From positions 1,720,501 to 1,784,500 of the forward strand of contig NZ_FXAK01000007.1 in the NCBI RefSeq assembly GCF_900177515.1: 64,000 nucleotides of DNA, in the 5' to 3' direction. Below the pieces are notes generated by a model. It did no database searches. It had not been told where the DNA came from and saw nothing but the letters and a program-made list of their open reading frames with translations. Below are positions 18,350 to 27,035 of this stretch, in pieces. A program made the translations under genes and the position numbers. The DNA is from Azospirillum oryzae. GTDB lineage: Bacteria; Pseudomonadota; Alphaproteobacteria; Azospirillales; Azospirillaceae. Every line of letters starts with the position of its first letter. The first letter of the stretch is position 1.

Positions 18350-19159
18350 TTGCCCACCATCATCCCGATCACCGACCCCGACGACCCGCGCATCGAGCCC
18401 TACCGCGACGTGCGGGAGCGCGATCTCGTTGGTCGTGACGGACTGTTCATCGCCGAGGGGGCGGTGGTGGTGCGCAGCCTCGTCCAGTCCACCCGCTATC
18501 GCGCCCGCTCGCTGCTGATCGCCGACAAGCGGGTGACGGCGCTGGAGCCGATGCTGGCGGCGCTGCCTGCCGACACCCCCGTCTACACCGCCACGCAGCC
18601 GGTGCTCGACCGCATCGCCGGCTTTCCCCTGCATCGCGGCATCCTGGCCGTCGGCGAGAAGACGGAAGTCCCCAGTGCCGCCGACCTGTTGGATGCCTTC
18701 GGCCCGGTCGCCCGGATCGTCATGCTGTTCGGCATCGGCAACCACGATAACATGGGCGGCATCTTCCGCAACGCCGCCGCCTTCGGCGCCGATGTGGTGA
18801 TCCTCGATCCCGGCTGCTGCGATCCGCTCTACCGTAAGGCGATCCGCGTGTCGGTGGGGGCGACCCTGCTGGTGCCGACGGCAAGGCTCGGCGCCGATGA
18901 GGACCCGCTCGCCCTGCTCGACCGGTTCGGGTTTGAGGCGGTGGCGCTCAGCCCCGCCGGTGCCGAGACGCTGGCCGCCCTGGTCCCGCCGCGCCGCGCC
19001 GCCCTGCTGTTCGGGTCGGAGGGGCCGGGCTTGCCCCCTGCCCTGCTGGCCCGCGCCCGCAGCGTCCGCATCCCGATGGCCGGCGGTTTCGATTCGCTCA
19101 ACGTGGCGACCACCAGCGGCATCGTGCTGCACCATATCGCCTCCGGACAGGCTTCATGA
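18350..19159 (+). CDS. TrmH/SpoU-family RNA 2'-O-methyltransferase
   Basis: This S-adenosylmethionine-dependent SPOUT methyltransferase acts on rRNA or tRNA ribose. The three SpoU motifs are present: NHDNMGGIFRNAAAFGA, LLFGSEGPGL and IPMAGGFDSLNVATTSGI. An N-terminal substrate-binding extension of about 110 residues resembles RNA 2'-O-ribose methyltransferase substrate-binding domains. The likely start is the TTG at 18350, with no obvious ribosome site. Its stop overlaps the helicase start by 4 nt, so the two are translationally coupled. The exact target nucleotide cannot be assigned. Confidence 0.88.
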   Translation: MPTIIPITDPDDPRIEPYRDVRERDLVGRDGLFIAEGAVVVRSLVQSTRYRARSLLIADKRVTALEPMLAALPADTPVYTATQPVLDRIAGFPLHRGILAVGEKTEVPSAADLLDAFGPVARIVMLFGIGNHDNMGGIFRNAAAFGADVVILDPGCCDPLYRKAIRVSVGATLLVPTARLGADEDPLALLDRFGFEAVALSPAGAETLAALVPPRRAALLFGSEGPGLPPALLARARSVRIPMAGGFDSLNVATTSGIVLHHIASGQAS

Positions 19160-21354
19160 CAGACGACACCCCCATGCCCGCCGACCCGCATCTGGTCCAC
19201 GACCTTGCCGTCGCCCATCCGGAGGTGACGACTCTCGGGGCGGCCGGCGTGCTGCGGATGCATGACGCCGAGGCGCGCGGTCTGGTGCCGCTCGGCCTGC
19301 CGCTGCCGAAGGGCAAGCGCGACCTGCTGGTTCCGGCCGAGCGTCGCGAGGCCATCCTGCTGGAGATCACCGGCCGCATCGACCGCGCCCACCGCCGCGA
19401 TGCGCTGCTGGCCCAGGGACGCCGGGCGCTGGCCGGAACCCACACCGCGCTGCTGTCCTGCGAGGACCGCACCCGTGTCCGCGCCATCCGAAGCGACGAT
19501 CTGCCCTGGCCCGGCATCGCACCGGCCATCCGCCTGCAGGTATCACGGACCTTCGACGCGCTGGAACTGTCGGACCTGTCCGACGCCGAACTGTCGGCCC
19601 GGCTCGACCATGACCCCGCCCTGCGCGCCGCCCTCGACGAGGCACTGTCCCGCGTCGCCGCCCGGCTGCGCGATCTGGCGGAGCGGGCCGGCGACGACCC
19701 CGACTGGGGCTTCGCCAGCCTCGCCGAGCGGTTGGGCAAGGCCGCCCGCAACCGCACCGATGCCGACGAACTGCTCGACCGCTGGGACCGCGAGTACGAC
19801 CAATGGCGCCGCGACCGGGCGGAGGCGCGCGGCCGGCTCTATGTCGACCGGCATTTCGATTTCTCCCGCTTCGAACGGCTGTTCCCGGTGGCGCGCGGCA
19901 TGAACCGCAAGCTGGTGCTTGTGATCGGCCCGACCAACTCCGGCAAGACGCACCGCGCCATTTCGGCACTCCGCGAGGCACGCGACGGCGTCTATCTGGC
20001 GCCCTTGCGCCTGCTGGCGCTGGAAGTGATGGAGCGGCTGAACGCCGAAGGGACTCCGACGACTCTCATCACCGGTGAGGAGGAGATCCGCACCCCCGGC
20101 GCCCGCCACACCGCCTCCACCATCGAGGTGATGGACCCCGACCGCCCGGTGGAGGTCGCGGTGATCGACGAGATCCAGATGCTGGCCGACCCGGCGCGCG
20201 GCTGGGCCTGGACCGCCGCCCTGATGGGCGTGCCAGCGGAGACCGTCTTTATCCTCGGCGCACCCGAGGTGCGCCCGTTGGTGGAGCGCGCCGCCGCCCA
20301 TCTCGGCGAGGCGTTGGAAGTGGTCGAACTCGACCGCAAGACCCCGCTGTCGATGCTCGACCGCCGGCTGGAGTGGGCGGAGGTGGAACGCGGCGACGCG
20401 CTGATCGCCTTCTCCCGCCGCGAGGTGCACAGCGTCCGCGACACGCTGCTGGCGCAGGGGCTGTCGGTCGCCGCCATCTATGGCGCGCTGGCCCCGGCCG
20501 TGCGGCGGCGCGAGGCGGCCCGTTTCCTGGCCGGCGAGGCCGACGTGGTGGTGGCGACCGACGCCATCGGCATGGGACTGAACCTGCCCTGCCGCCGCGT
20601 CCTGTTCACCGCCCTGGAGAAGTTCGACGGCAGCAGCGTCCGCCCGCTGACCGCGACGGAGGTCAAGCAGATCGCCGGCCGCGCCGGCCGTTTCGGCCAG
20701 TTCGAAGAGGGGCATTTCGGCGTCATCGCCCGCGGCACCCCGGCCGCGCTGAAGCGCCTGCTGGAGGCGCCCGACCGCCGCCTGCGCGCCGACGCCCCCC
20801 TGCCCGTCCGCCCGACCCGCGCCATGCTGGCCCGCCTCGCCAGCCATATCGACAGCGACGAGACGCGGCTGCTGGTGGAGTGCTTCGGCAGCGCGGCTAC
20901 CGCCGGCTCCCCCTTCCGGCTGGCCGACTTGTCGGGGCTGCGCCGTGCCGCGCCGATGCTGGACGCCCGGCGGCTGGTGCTGGCCGCCAAGCTCGACCTG
21001 CTGCTCGCCCCCGCCGACCTGGATGAGCCGGAGGACGCCAAGGTCTTCGCCGCCATCCTCGACGCGGTAGAGGCGGGAGAGGTCCTGCCGCTCGCCCGGC
21101 TGATCCCGGCGCGGTTCGACGGTTTGGCCGCCGATGTGCTGGAAGCGGCGTCGCGCGCCTGCGACCTCTATTTCTGGGCCTCGCGCAAGTTCCCCGACGC
21201 CCTGCCCGACCGCGACCGTGTGCGCAGCGCCCGCGACGCCATTGGCCAGCGCCTGTCCGAAGCGCTCGCTTCCCGTGCCCGCCGCCGCGAACAGCCGCCG
21301 GCCGCCGGTTTCCGTGGCGCACCGCGCAAGCGTTTCGCCCCGCGCCGGCGCTGA
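19156..21354 (+). CDS. SUV3-like superfamily 2 RNA helicase
   Basis: This is the bacterial relative of the mitochondrial degradosome helicase SUV3. The 732-residue product has Walker A GPTNSGKTHRA (about 257-267), the DEAD-box variant DEIQML (about 337) and motif VI region QIAGRAGRFG (about 508-517), followed by a SUV3 C-terminal helical region. Before the helicase core lies an unusual N-terminal stretch of about 250 residues and a basic Arg/Pro-rich tail ends the protein (PRKRFAPRRR). It is co-translated with the upstream SpoU methyltransferase. A role in RNA turnover or ribosome biogenesis is inferred, not shown. Confidence 0.88.
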   Translation: MTDDTPMPADPHLVHDLAVAHPEVTTLGAAGVLRMHDAEARGLVPLGLPLPKGKRDLLVPAERREAILLEITGRIDRAHRRDALLAQGRRALAGTHTALLSCEDRTRVRAIRSDDLPWPGIAPAIRLQVSRTFDALELSDLSDAELSARLDHDPALRAALDEALSRVAARLRDLAERAGDDPDWGFASLAERLGKAARNRTDADELLDRWDREYDQWRRDRAEARGRLYVDRHFDFSRFERLFPVARGMNRKLVLVIGPTNSGKTHRAISALREARDGVYLAPLRLLALEVMERLNAEGTPTTLITGEEEIRTPGARHTASTIEVMDPDRPVEVAVIDEIQMLADPARGWAWTAALMGVPAETVFILGAPEVRPLVERAAAHLGEALEVVELDRKTPLSMLDRRLEWAEVERGDALIAFSRREVHSVRDTLLAQGLSVAAIYGALAPAVRRREAARFLAGEADVVVATDAIGMGLNLPCRRVLFTALEKFDGSSVRPLTATEVKQIAGRAGRFGQFEEGHFGVIARGTPAALKRLLEAPDRRLRADAPLPVRPTRAMLARLASHIDSDETRLLVECFGSAATAGSPFRLADLSGLRRAAPMLDARRLVLAAKLDLLLAPADLDEPEDAKVFAAILDAVEAGEVLPLARLIPARFDGLAADVLEAASRACDLYFWASRKFPDALPDRDRVRSARDAIGQRLSEALASRARRREQPPAAGFRGAPRKRFAPRRR

Positions 21355-21537
21355 GCATCCCAAATGGTTCCCGGCGAAATTCACTCGCATGGCACTGCTG
21401 CACTGCGAACGAAGTGACTGCCGCCTTGTTCTGAACTGGACCTGCCATGGCAGAGCATCCATGTCGATAGATAACGCCTATCTCGGTGTTAGGAAGCATC
21501 GATTGGACGCTATCGAAACACCCTGCCATGTTGCATG

Positions 21538-21559
21538 GGCGGCCAAGCCTCTGGCCGCC
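21538..21559 (+). promoter_or_regulatory. Hairpin in the mntH leader
   Basis: A perfect 8-bp stem GGCGGCCA/TGGCCGCC with loop AGCCTC ends 11 nt before the AGGAG ribosome site of the transporter gene. It lacks a T tract, so it is not a normal terminator. It could affect translation start or mRNA stability. Confidence 0.4.
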
Positions 21560-21583
21560 ATATACCGTTCAGGAGCAACCGGC

Positions 21584-22873
21584 GTGAAGACCGCATCCCC
21601 CACCATCGCCGATACCGTCCGCACCGCCTCCCCCGCCGGCGGGCGCCGCTTCTGGACCATGCTCGGCCCCGGCTTCGTGGTGGCGGTCGGCTATATGGAC
21701 CCCGGCAACTGGGCGACGGACATCGCGGCAGGCTCCAGCTTCGGATTCGCTCTGCTGTCGGCGGTGCTGATCGCCAGTCTGGCCGGCATCTTCCTGCAGG
21801 GGCTGATCGTCCGGCTGACGCTGGCAACCGGCACCGATCTGGCCCGGCTGATCCGCCAGCGCTTCCCGCGCCCGGTGGCGATGCTGGTGTGGGCGGTGTC
21901 GGAACTGGCGATGATCGCCACCGATCTGGCCGAACTGCTGGGCAGCGCAATCGCGCTGAAGCTGCTGTTCGGCATCCCGATCATGGCCGGCGTGGTGATC
22001 TCCGCCGTGCTGACCTTCGGCATCCTGGCCCTGCCTGGCGCCCGTGGCCGCGCCCCTGAACTGGTGGTCGGCGCACTGATGAGCGTGGTGGTGGTCTGCT
22101 TCGCGTGGGAACTGGTGATCGCCCGCCCCGACCCCGCCGCCCTGCTGGCCGGCCTGATGCCCAGCGTCGAGCTGGCCCGCGATCCGGAGATGCTGTACCT
22201 GTCGCTGGGCATCATCGGCGCCACGGTCATGCCGCACAACCTGTTCCTGCACTCCGGTCTGGTGCGTTCGCGGCTGGCCGAGGTGAAGACGGAGGAGGAG
22301 CGCCGGCAGGCCGCCCGCTGGCTGACCATCGACCTGTCCACCGCGCTGGCGCTGGCCGGTCTGGTCAACGGCGCCATCCTGGCGGTGGCTGCCGTCGCCT
22401 TCCAGGGGGCCGGGGCCGGCAGCGCTCCCGGCATCGAGGACGCCCACGCCCTGCTGGGCAGCAGCATCGGCGGCGTCGCCGCGCTGGTCTTCGCCATCGC
22501 CCTGCTGGCCGCCGGCCAAAGCTCCACCACCACCGGCACGATGGCCGGGCAGATGGTGACGGAGGGCTTCCTGAACCTGCGGCTGCGCCCGATCACCCGC
22601 GCGCTGATCACCCGCGGCGCTTCGCTGATCCCGGCTCTGGCGGTTCTGGGCAGTGCCGGCGACGGTGCGGTGGACGGGCTGCTGGTGCTGAGTCAGGTGG
22701 TGCTGGCGCTGACCCTGCCCTTCATCCTGATCCCGATGCTGTTGCTGCTGCGCAATGACAAGCTGATGGGCGGGCTGGCGATAGCGCCGCTGACCCTGCG
22801 GCTGGCCAGCCTGACGGTGCTGGTGCTGACCGGCCTGTCCGGCTGGCTGGCCGGAACCACCGCGATGGCGTGA
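21584..22873 (+). CDS. mntH: Nramp-family divalent metal (Mn/Fe) transporter
   Basis: This proton-coupled Mn(II)/Fe(II) importer sits in the inner membrane. The metal-binding motifs are present: DPGNWATD in TM1 and MPHNLFLHS in TM6. The 429-residue length and about 11 hydrophobic segments fit MntH. The GTG at 21584 is chosen because AGGAG lies 8 nt upstream. The frame remains open further upstream but that part is not homologous. No mntR or fur gene is nearby. The 229-bp leader has a hairpin next to the ribosome site and a weak GATAG/CTATC dyad near 21465, which could hold a metal-regulator site. Confidence 0.93.
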   Translation: MKTASPTIADTVRTASPAGGRRFWTMLGPGFVVAVGYMDPGNWATDIAAGSSFGFALLSAVLIASLAGIFLQGLIVRLTLATGTDLARLIRQRFPRPVAMLVWAVSELAMIATDLAELLGSAIALKLLFGIPIMAGVVISAVLTFGILALPGARGRAPELVVGALMSVVVVCFAWELVIARPDPAALLAGLMPSVELARDPEMLYLSLGIIGATVMPHNLFLHSGLVRSRLAEVKTEEERRQAARWLTIDLSTALALAGLVNGAILAVAAVAFQGAGAGSAPGIEDAHALLGSSIGGVAALVFAIALLAAGQSSTTTGTMAGQMVTEGFLNLRLRPITRALITRGASLIPALAVLGSAGDGAVDGLLVLSQVVLALTLPFILIPMLLLLRNDKLMGGLAIAPLTLRLASLTVLVLTGLSGWLAGTTAMA

Positions 22874-22956
22874 GCGGAAAGGCACCTCGACCCGGAGCGG
22901 GGAATGGTCCATCTTGCGGCCCGTTCCCGTTATCCCTCATCCCTGACCGGTGCCTA

Positions 22957-23169
22957 ATGGATCCCGCTCTCGAACAACGCCTCGCCGATCTGGAAAGCCG
23001 CCTCGCCCATCACGAGCGCATGGCGGAGGAGATGTCCGAGGTCATCTTCGCCCAGGGCCAGACCATCGACCGCCTGACCGCCCAGTTGAAGCGCATGCGC
23101 GACCGGGTGGAGGCGGCGGAATATGCCATCGCCTCCCCGCAGGACGACCGCCCGCCGCCGCATTATTGA
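22957..23169 (+). CDS. slyX: SlyX family protein
   Basis: This 70-residue coiled-coil protein of unknown function has the SlyX pattern RLADLESRLAHHERMAEEMS followed by VIFAQGQTIDRLTAQLKRM, and ends in a Pro-rich PPPHY tail, as SlyX proteins do. It begins 83 bp after the transporter gene and may share its transcript. The ATG at 22957 matches the family N-terminus. Confidence 0.88.
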   Translation: MDPALEQRLADLESRLAHHERMAEEMSEVIFAQGQTIDRLTAQLKRMRDRVEAAEYAIASPQDDRPPPHY

Positions 23170-23210
23170 GGAGGCTGATCCTCCGGCGGAGTTCGACCCA
23201 CGCCATTCCT

Positions 23211-23240
23211 CCCTCGCCCGGCGAGTGGTCCGGGAGAGGG
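23211..23240. repeat. Palindromic CCCTC-type repeat between slyX and der
   Basis: Arms CCCTCGCCCGG and CCGGGAGAGGG (11 bp, one mismatch) flank an 8-nt loop between two convergent genes. Related palindromes occur at 43091, 62914 and 62983. It could act as a terminator or mRNA-end stabiliser for both genes. Confidence 0.55.
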
Positions 23241-23254
23241 AGAGGAACTCTGGA

Positions 23255-24649
23255 TCAATCCTCGGCGTAGGGGTTCTTGCCCTTGCGCAGCAGCAGGCGC
23301 ACCGGCACGCCGGGCATGTCGAAGCTGTCGCGCAGGTGGGTCGTCAGATAGCGCTGGTAGCTCTCCGGCAAATCCAGCGGCTTGTTGACGAACAGCGCGA
23401 AGGTCGGCGGACGGGTCTTCACCTGGGTGACGTAGCGGATCTTGACCCGGCGACCCTCGACCAAGGGCGGCGGGTGGTGCTCCAGGACGCCTTCGATCCA
23501 GCGGTTCAGCTGGGCCGTGGGGATGCGGCGGTTCCAGACGGTGTAGGTCTCCAGCACGCCGTCCAGCAGCGTGTCGAGCTTATGGCCCTTCAGCGCCGAG
23601 ATGGTGACGACCTTCACGCCCTTGATGTAGCCGAGCGAAGCCTGCAGCTTGTCCTCGACCTGACGCAGCGCCATGGCGCGGTCGTCCACCGTGTCCCACT
23701 TGTTGACGGCGATCACCAGGGCGCGCCCCTCCGAGATCACCAGACGGGCGATGGTCAGGTCCTGCTTGTCGAGGATGGCGGCGGCATCGACCACCAGCAC
23801 CACGACATTGGCCATGCGGATGACGCGCAGGCTGTCGGCGACGGCCAGCTTCTCCACCTTCTCGTCGACGCGGGCGCGGCGGCGCATGCCGGCGGTGTCG
23901 ACCAGCTTGAAGCGGCGGTCGCGCCATTCCCAATCGACCGTGATGGCGTCGCGGGTCATGCCGGCCTCGGGGCCGGTCAGCACGCGCTCCTCGCCCAGCA
24001 GGCTGTTCAGCAGGGTCGATTTGCCGACGTTCGGACGGCCGACGATGGCGATCTGGATCGGCTTGCTGCGGTCCTCCTCCGGCTCCGGCTGGTCGCCGAC
24101 CGGGATCGAGGGGTCGAAGCCATCGTCCTTCTCCTCGACCTCACCGCCGTCTTCCGGCGGGGCGTATGGCAGCAGCGCCTCGACCAGATCGGCCATGCCC
24201 TCGCCATGCTCGGCGGAAAGCGGGATGGGATCGCCCAGGCCGAGTTCATAGGCCTCGAACATGCCGGGCTGGCCGGCCTTGCCCTCGGTCTTGTTGGCGA
24301 CCAGCAGGACCGGTGTCTTGCCCCGGCGCAGCAGGTTGGCGAAATGGCGGTCCAGCGGCGTAATGCCGGCGCGGGCGTCGATGATGAACAGCGCCACGTC
24401 GGCACGCTCCAACGCCTGCTCGGTCTGGCGGCGCATGCGCGCCTCCAGGCTGTCGTCGGTCACGTCCTCCAGGCCGGCGGTGTCGACCACCGTGAAGGAC
24501 AGGCCGCCGACATGGGCCGGGGCCGAGCGCCAGTCACGGGTGACGCCCGGCGTATCGTCCACCAGGGCCAGCTTCTTGCCGGCCAGACGGTTGAAGAGGG
24601 TCGATTTGCCGACATTCGGCCGACCGACGAGGACCACGGTGAACGACAT
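23255..24649 (-). CDS. der: Ribosome biogenesis GTPase Der (EngA)
   Basis: Der is a tandem-GTPase needed for 50S subunit assembly. Two G domains are evident, each with a P-loop [10 protein letters not shown] (about 8-17 and 205-214), DTAG switch motifs and NK-D specificity motifs (VANKTEG, AVNKWDT). A KH-like C-terminal domain follows. The linker between G domains is acidic and longer than in E. coli, as is usual in alphaproteobacteria. Its 464 residues are normal. It is the last gene of yfgM-bamB-der, with 41 bp after bamB, the same neighbourhood as in gammaproteobacteria. Confidence 0.97.
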   Translation of the reverse strand: MSFTVVLVGRPNVGKSTLFNRLAGKKLALVDDTPGVTRDWRSAPAHVGGLSFTVVDTAGLEDVTDDSLEARMRRQTEQALERADVALFIIDARAGITPLDRHFANLLRRGKTPVLLVANKTEGKAGQPGMFEAYELGLGDPIPLSAEHGEGMADLVEALLPYAPPEDGGEVEEKDDGFDPSIPVGDQPEPEEDRSKPIQIAIVGRPNVGKSTLLNSLLGEERVLTGPEAGMTRDAITVDWEWRDRRFKLVDTAGMRRRARVDEKVEKLAVADSLRVIRMANVVVLVVDAAAILDKQDLTIARLVISEGRALVIAVNKWDTVDDRAMALRQVEDKLQASLGYIKGVKVVTISALKGHKLDTLLDGVLETYTVWNRRIPTAQLNRWIEGVLEHHPPPLVEGRRVKIRYVTQVKTRPPTFALFVNKPLDLPESYQRYLTTHLRDSFDMPGVPVRLLLRKGKNPYAED

Positions 24650-24690
24650 GGGGCCAAAGGCCTTTCACAACAGACGGAGGAAATCCGCGA

Positions 24691-26049
24691 TCAGCGGAAC
24701 GCGACCAGCGTTCCGTTGTCGCACAGCACATAGAGAGTGTTGTTGGCAACGACCGGCGGCAAGTAGGAACCGGTGGGAAGCGAACGGGTCACCTCCACCC
24801 GGCCGTCCGACGGCGACAGGCCGAGCAGCTGGCCGTTGGAACCGGTGACCCACAGGCGGCTGCCCGCCATCACCGGGCCGGACCAGACGATCGGACCCGA
24901 CTTGTCCTCCGGATCCTTGAAGCGGGCAAGCGGCGCCACCCAGCGGACCTTGCCGGTCTGGCGGGCCACCGCGACGACCTCCTGGTCGTTGGTGACGACG
25001 AACAGGTAGTCGCCGGCGACCCACGGCGTCTGGACGCCGCCGATCTCGGTTTCCCAGATGCGGACGCCGATGCGCTCGTCGATGGCGACCATGCGGCCGG
25101 AATGGCCGATGGCATAGACATAACCCCGGTCGACCACCGGCAGGCCGCGGATGTCGGCCAGATTGCTCAGTTGGCCGGTGCGGCGGATGGCGGCGAGGCT
25201 GTCCTGCCAGGAAACGCGGCCGTTTTCCGGACGCAGACCGAACAGCTCGCCCGAAGAATAAGGAGAGACGACCAGCGTGCCGGTGGCGGCGGGGCTGGCG
25301 GCGCCGAGCAGGCCGGCGGTCTCCAGGATGCCCTGCTGCGACCACTGCACCGAACCGTCGTCGGTGGAGAGCGCGATGGTCTGGTTGTCGAGCGTGATGA
25401 CCAGCACCCGGCCGCCAGCCACCGTCGGCGCACCGCGGACCGGGCCGGCGATGCGCTTGCGCCACAGGATCTTGCCGGTGGCGGCCTCGAGCGACAGCAC
25501 CTCGGCGAAGCCGGTGGCGGCATAGACGCGGCCGTCGGCATAGGCGACGCCGCCGCCGGTGGCGCCGCCCCGTTCATTCTCCGGCCGGGTGTCGACCCGC
25601 CACAGCGATTGGCCGCTGCGCTCGTTCAGAGCGCTGACGTGCGAATCGGCGTCCATCGCGAAGATGCGGCCGTCGGCGATCACCGGCGTGCCGAGCAGGG
25701 CGCGCGAGCTGCTGGAGCCCGAACCGATGTCGGCGCGCCAGGCATCGGACGGGTTGGCCGACAGGGCGAGGTTGCCCAGCACATGGTCCGGCGTGCCGCC
25801 CGGCTGCGCCCAGGTCGCATTGGCGACCGGCGACGGAACGGTGACGGCGACGGCGGCGAGCTGGGCGTCCGGCTCCACCTTGCGCTCGCGCTGCAGGACG
25901 GCGACGCGCTTGCCCGGCAGGGGCGGATCGGGCGTCTTGCCGAACCAGCTGTCGACCGTATCGCAGCCGGCGAGGAAAACGGACAGCAGCGATGCGGACA
26001 GCAGCGCCGCGCGGCGGATGGAGCCGGCCTTGGTCTTGTTGGTCTTCAT
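24691..26049 (-). CDS. bamB: Outer-membrane protein assembly lipoprotein BamB
   Basis: BamB is a periplasmic lipoprotein of the beta-barrel assembly machine. A lipoprotein signal ends at lipobox LAGC (Cys29). The rest is a PQQ-type beta-propeller with repeated blades of the form GRVYAATGFAEVLSLEAATG and GRVLVITLDNQTIALSTDDG. The 452-residue length is slightly longer than E. coli BamB, with an extra N-terminal linker. It sits 9 bp downstream of yfgM in an operon with der. Together with surA elsewhere in the window it serves outer-membrane protein assembly. Confidence 0.94.
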   Translation of the reverse strand: MKTNKTKAGSIRRAALLSASLLSVFLAGCDTVDSWFGKTPDPPLPGKRVAVLQRERKVEPDAQLAAVAVTVPSPVANATWAQPGGTPDHVLGNLALSANPSDAWRADIGSGSSSSRALLGTPVIADGRIFAMDADSHVSALNERSGQSLWRVDTRPENERGGATGGGVAYADGRVYAATGFAEVLSLEAATGKILWRKRIAGPVRGAPTVAGGRVLVITLDNQTIALSTDDGSVQWSQQGILETAGLLGAASPAATGTLVVSPYSSGELFGLRPENGRVSWQDSLAAIRRTGQLSNLADIRGLPVVDRGYVYAIGHSGRMVAIDERIGVRIWETEIGGVQTPWVAGDYLFVVTNDQEVVAVARQTGKVRWVAPLARFKDPEDKSGPIVWSGPVMAGSRLWVTGSNGQLLGLSPSDGRVEVTRSLPTGSYLPPVVANNTLYVLCDNGTLVAFR

Positions 26050-26058
26050 GGCCCTGGA

Positions 26059-26703
26059 TCAGCCCTTGCCGTAGAGGGAGGCGAGATCGGCGGCACGGCC
26101 GCGCACGCCCGACGGCGCTTGCTGGTCATCCGCCAGTTGCTTGTAGAGCGTGCGCGCCTTCTCGGTATCGCCGGCGCGGGCGGCCAGCATCGCCGTCAGC
26201 TCGCGCGCGGTGAAGCGCCAGGGGCTGGTGTCGACGGTCAGCGGCTGCAGCTTTGCCGTCAGTTGGGCCGGGTCGCCCTTTTCGGCACGCTGCGTCACCG
26301 CCAGCAGGGTGGCGAGGTCGCGGTATTCGGCGGGCACGGAACCGTTGGCGGCGATGCCGTCATAGACGGTTGCGGCCTCGTCCGGCTTGTTCTGGCGGAT
26401 CAGCAGCGCCGCAGCGTTGAACTGGGCGATGGCGGCGAGTTCGGGCTTGGCGGAGCCGGCGAAGGCCGACAGCGCCTCCACCCCCTTCTCCGGGCCTTGC
26501 GCGCTCTGCGAGATGGCGGTGACCAGGGCGGCGGTCTGTTCCTGCTTCTGCTGCGCCTGCCAATGGCGCCAGTAGCTGTAGCCGCCGGTGCCGGCAACGA
26601 CCAGGACGGCCGCGGCGATCATGGCGCCGCCATACTTCTTGAACAGGTGCTCCGCGCGGTCCCGGCGCAGATCCTCGTCGACTTCGCGGAAAATATCGCT
26701 CAT
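26059..26703 (-). CDS. YfgM-like tetratricopeptide membrane protein
   Basis: In E. coli, YfgM is a SecYEG-associated, single-span protein whose periplasmic TPR domain interacts with chaperones. Here 214 residues show a short basic cytoplasmic start (DIFREVDEDLRRDRAEHLFKK is the typical opening), one membrane helix (about 26-46) and a helical TPR-like C-terminal domain. It is the first gene of the operon with bamB and der, which supports the assignment. The sequence identity to E. coli YfgM itself is expected to be low. Confidence 0.85.
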   Translation of the reverse strand: MSDIFREVDEDLRRDRAEHLFKKYGGAMIAAAVLVVAGTGGYSYWRHWQAQQKQEQTAALVTAISQSAQGPEKGVEALSAFAGSAKPELAAIAQFNAAALLIRQNKPDEAATVYDGIAANGSVPAEYRDLATLLAVTQRAEKGDPAQLTAKLQPLTVDTSPWRFTARELTAMLAARAGDTEKARTLYKQLADDQQAPSGVRGRAADLASLYGKG

Positions 26704-27028
26704 GGCGCTGCGGTGGCGTCCCTGCGGTGGCGGCGTTGCGCACGGCCCGGATGGCGGCGCGGGTCAGGCGGAACCGGTCCGGCCGGTGAACCGGACGGAT
26801 GATTCCACAAGATCAAGAGGGGCGGATAGCATCGGGCAACCCGCCGGGTCAAGAGGCTCACTGCCGCGGACGCGGCTCCGGGCGTTGCCGCAAAAAGAAA
26901 ACGGGCCGCGGAGGGGGTCCCCCGGCGGCCCAGTTCCGCGACCCGTACGTGCCCCGGATCGGTCGATGCTCTTTGACCTTACGCTGAATTGACCTTCGTC
27001 GGCTTACGCCGAATTGACCTTCGTCGGC
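26704..27028. other. Intergenic region between yfgM and the NarL-type regulator
   Basis: This 325-bp gap holds the yfgM operon promoter region, the minus-strand terminator at 26892-26931 and part of a 25-bp tandem repeat. No gene is supported in it. Confidence 0.6.
26892..26931 (-). terminator. Rho-independent terminator of the NarL-type regulator
   Basis: On the minus strand a long GC hairpin (GGGCCGCC arm near 26931 pairing with the GCGGCCC arm near 26903, with G/C-rich inner pairs) is followed by GTTTTCTTTTT. It lies about 100 nt after the regulator stop codon. Confidence 0.75.
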
Positions 27029-27035
27029 TTACGCC
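26986..27035. repeat. Two exact 25-bp tandem repeats covering the regulator stop codon
   Basis: Copies at 26986-27010 and 27011-27035 are identical. Each holds the palindrome CGGCTTACGCCG or most of it, and the inner copy contains the stop codon of the minus-strand regulator. A degenerate third copy is seen at about 26972-26985. Confidence 0.85.

Noticed and set aside
18215-19135. Upstream extension of the patatin frame to 667 residues
   Set aside because: The extension overlaps the SpoU gene on the other strand and has no homology. The patatin N-terminus is reached at 18214.
21455-21480. MntR- or Fur-like operator upstream of mntH
   Set aside because: A GATAG/CTATC dyad exists, but it does not match a metal-regulator consensus well enough to list as a feature.
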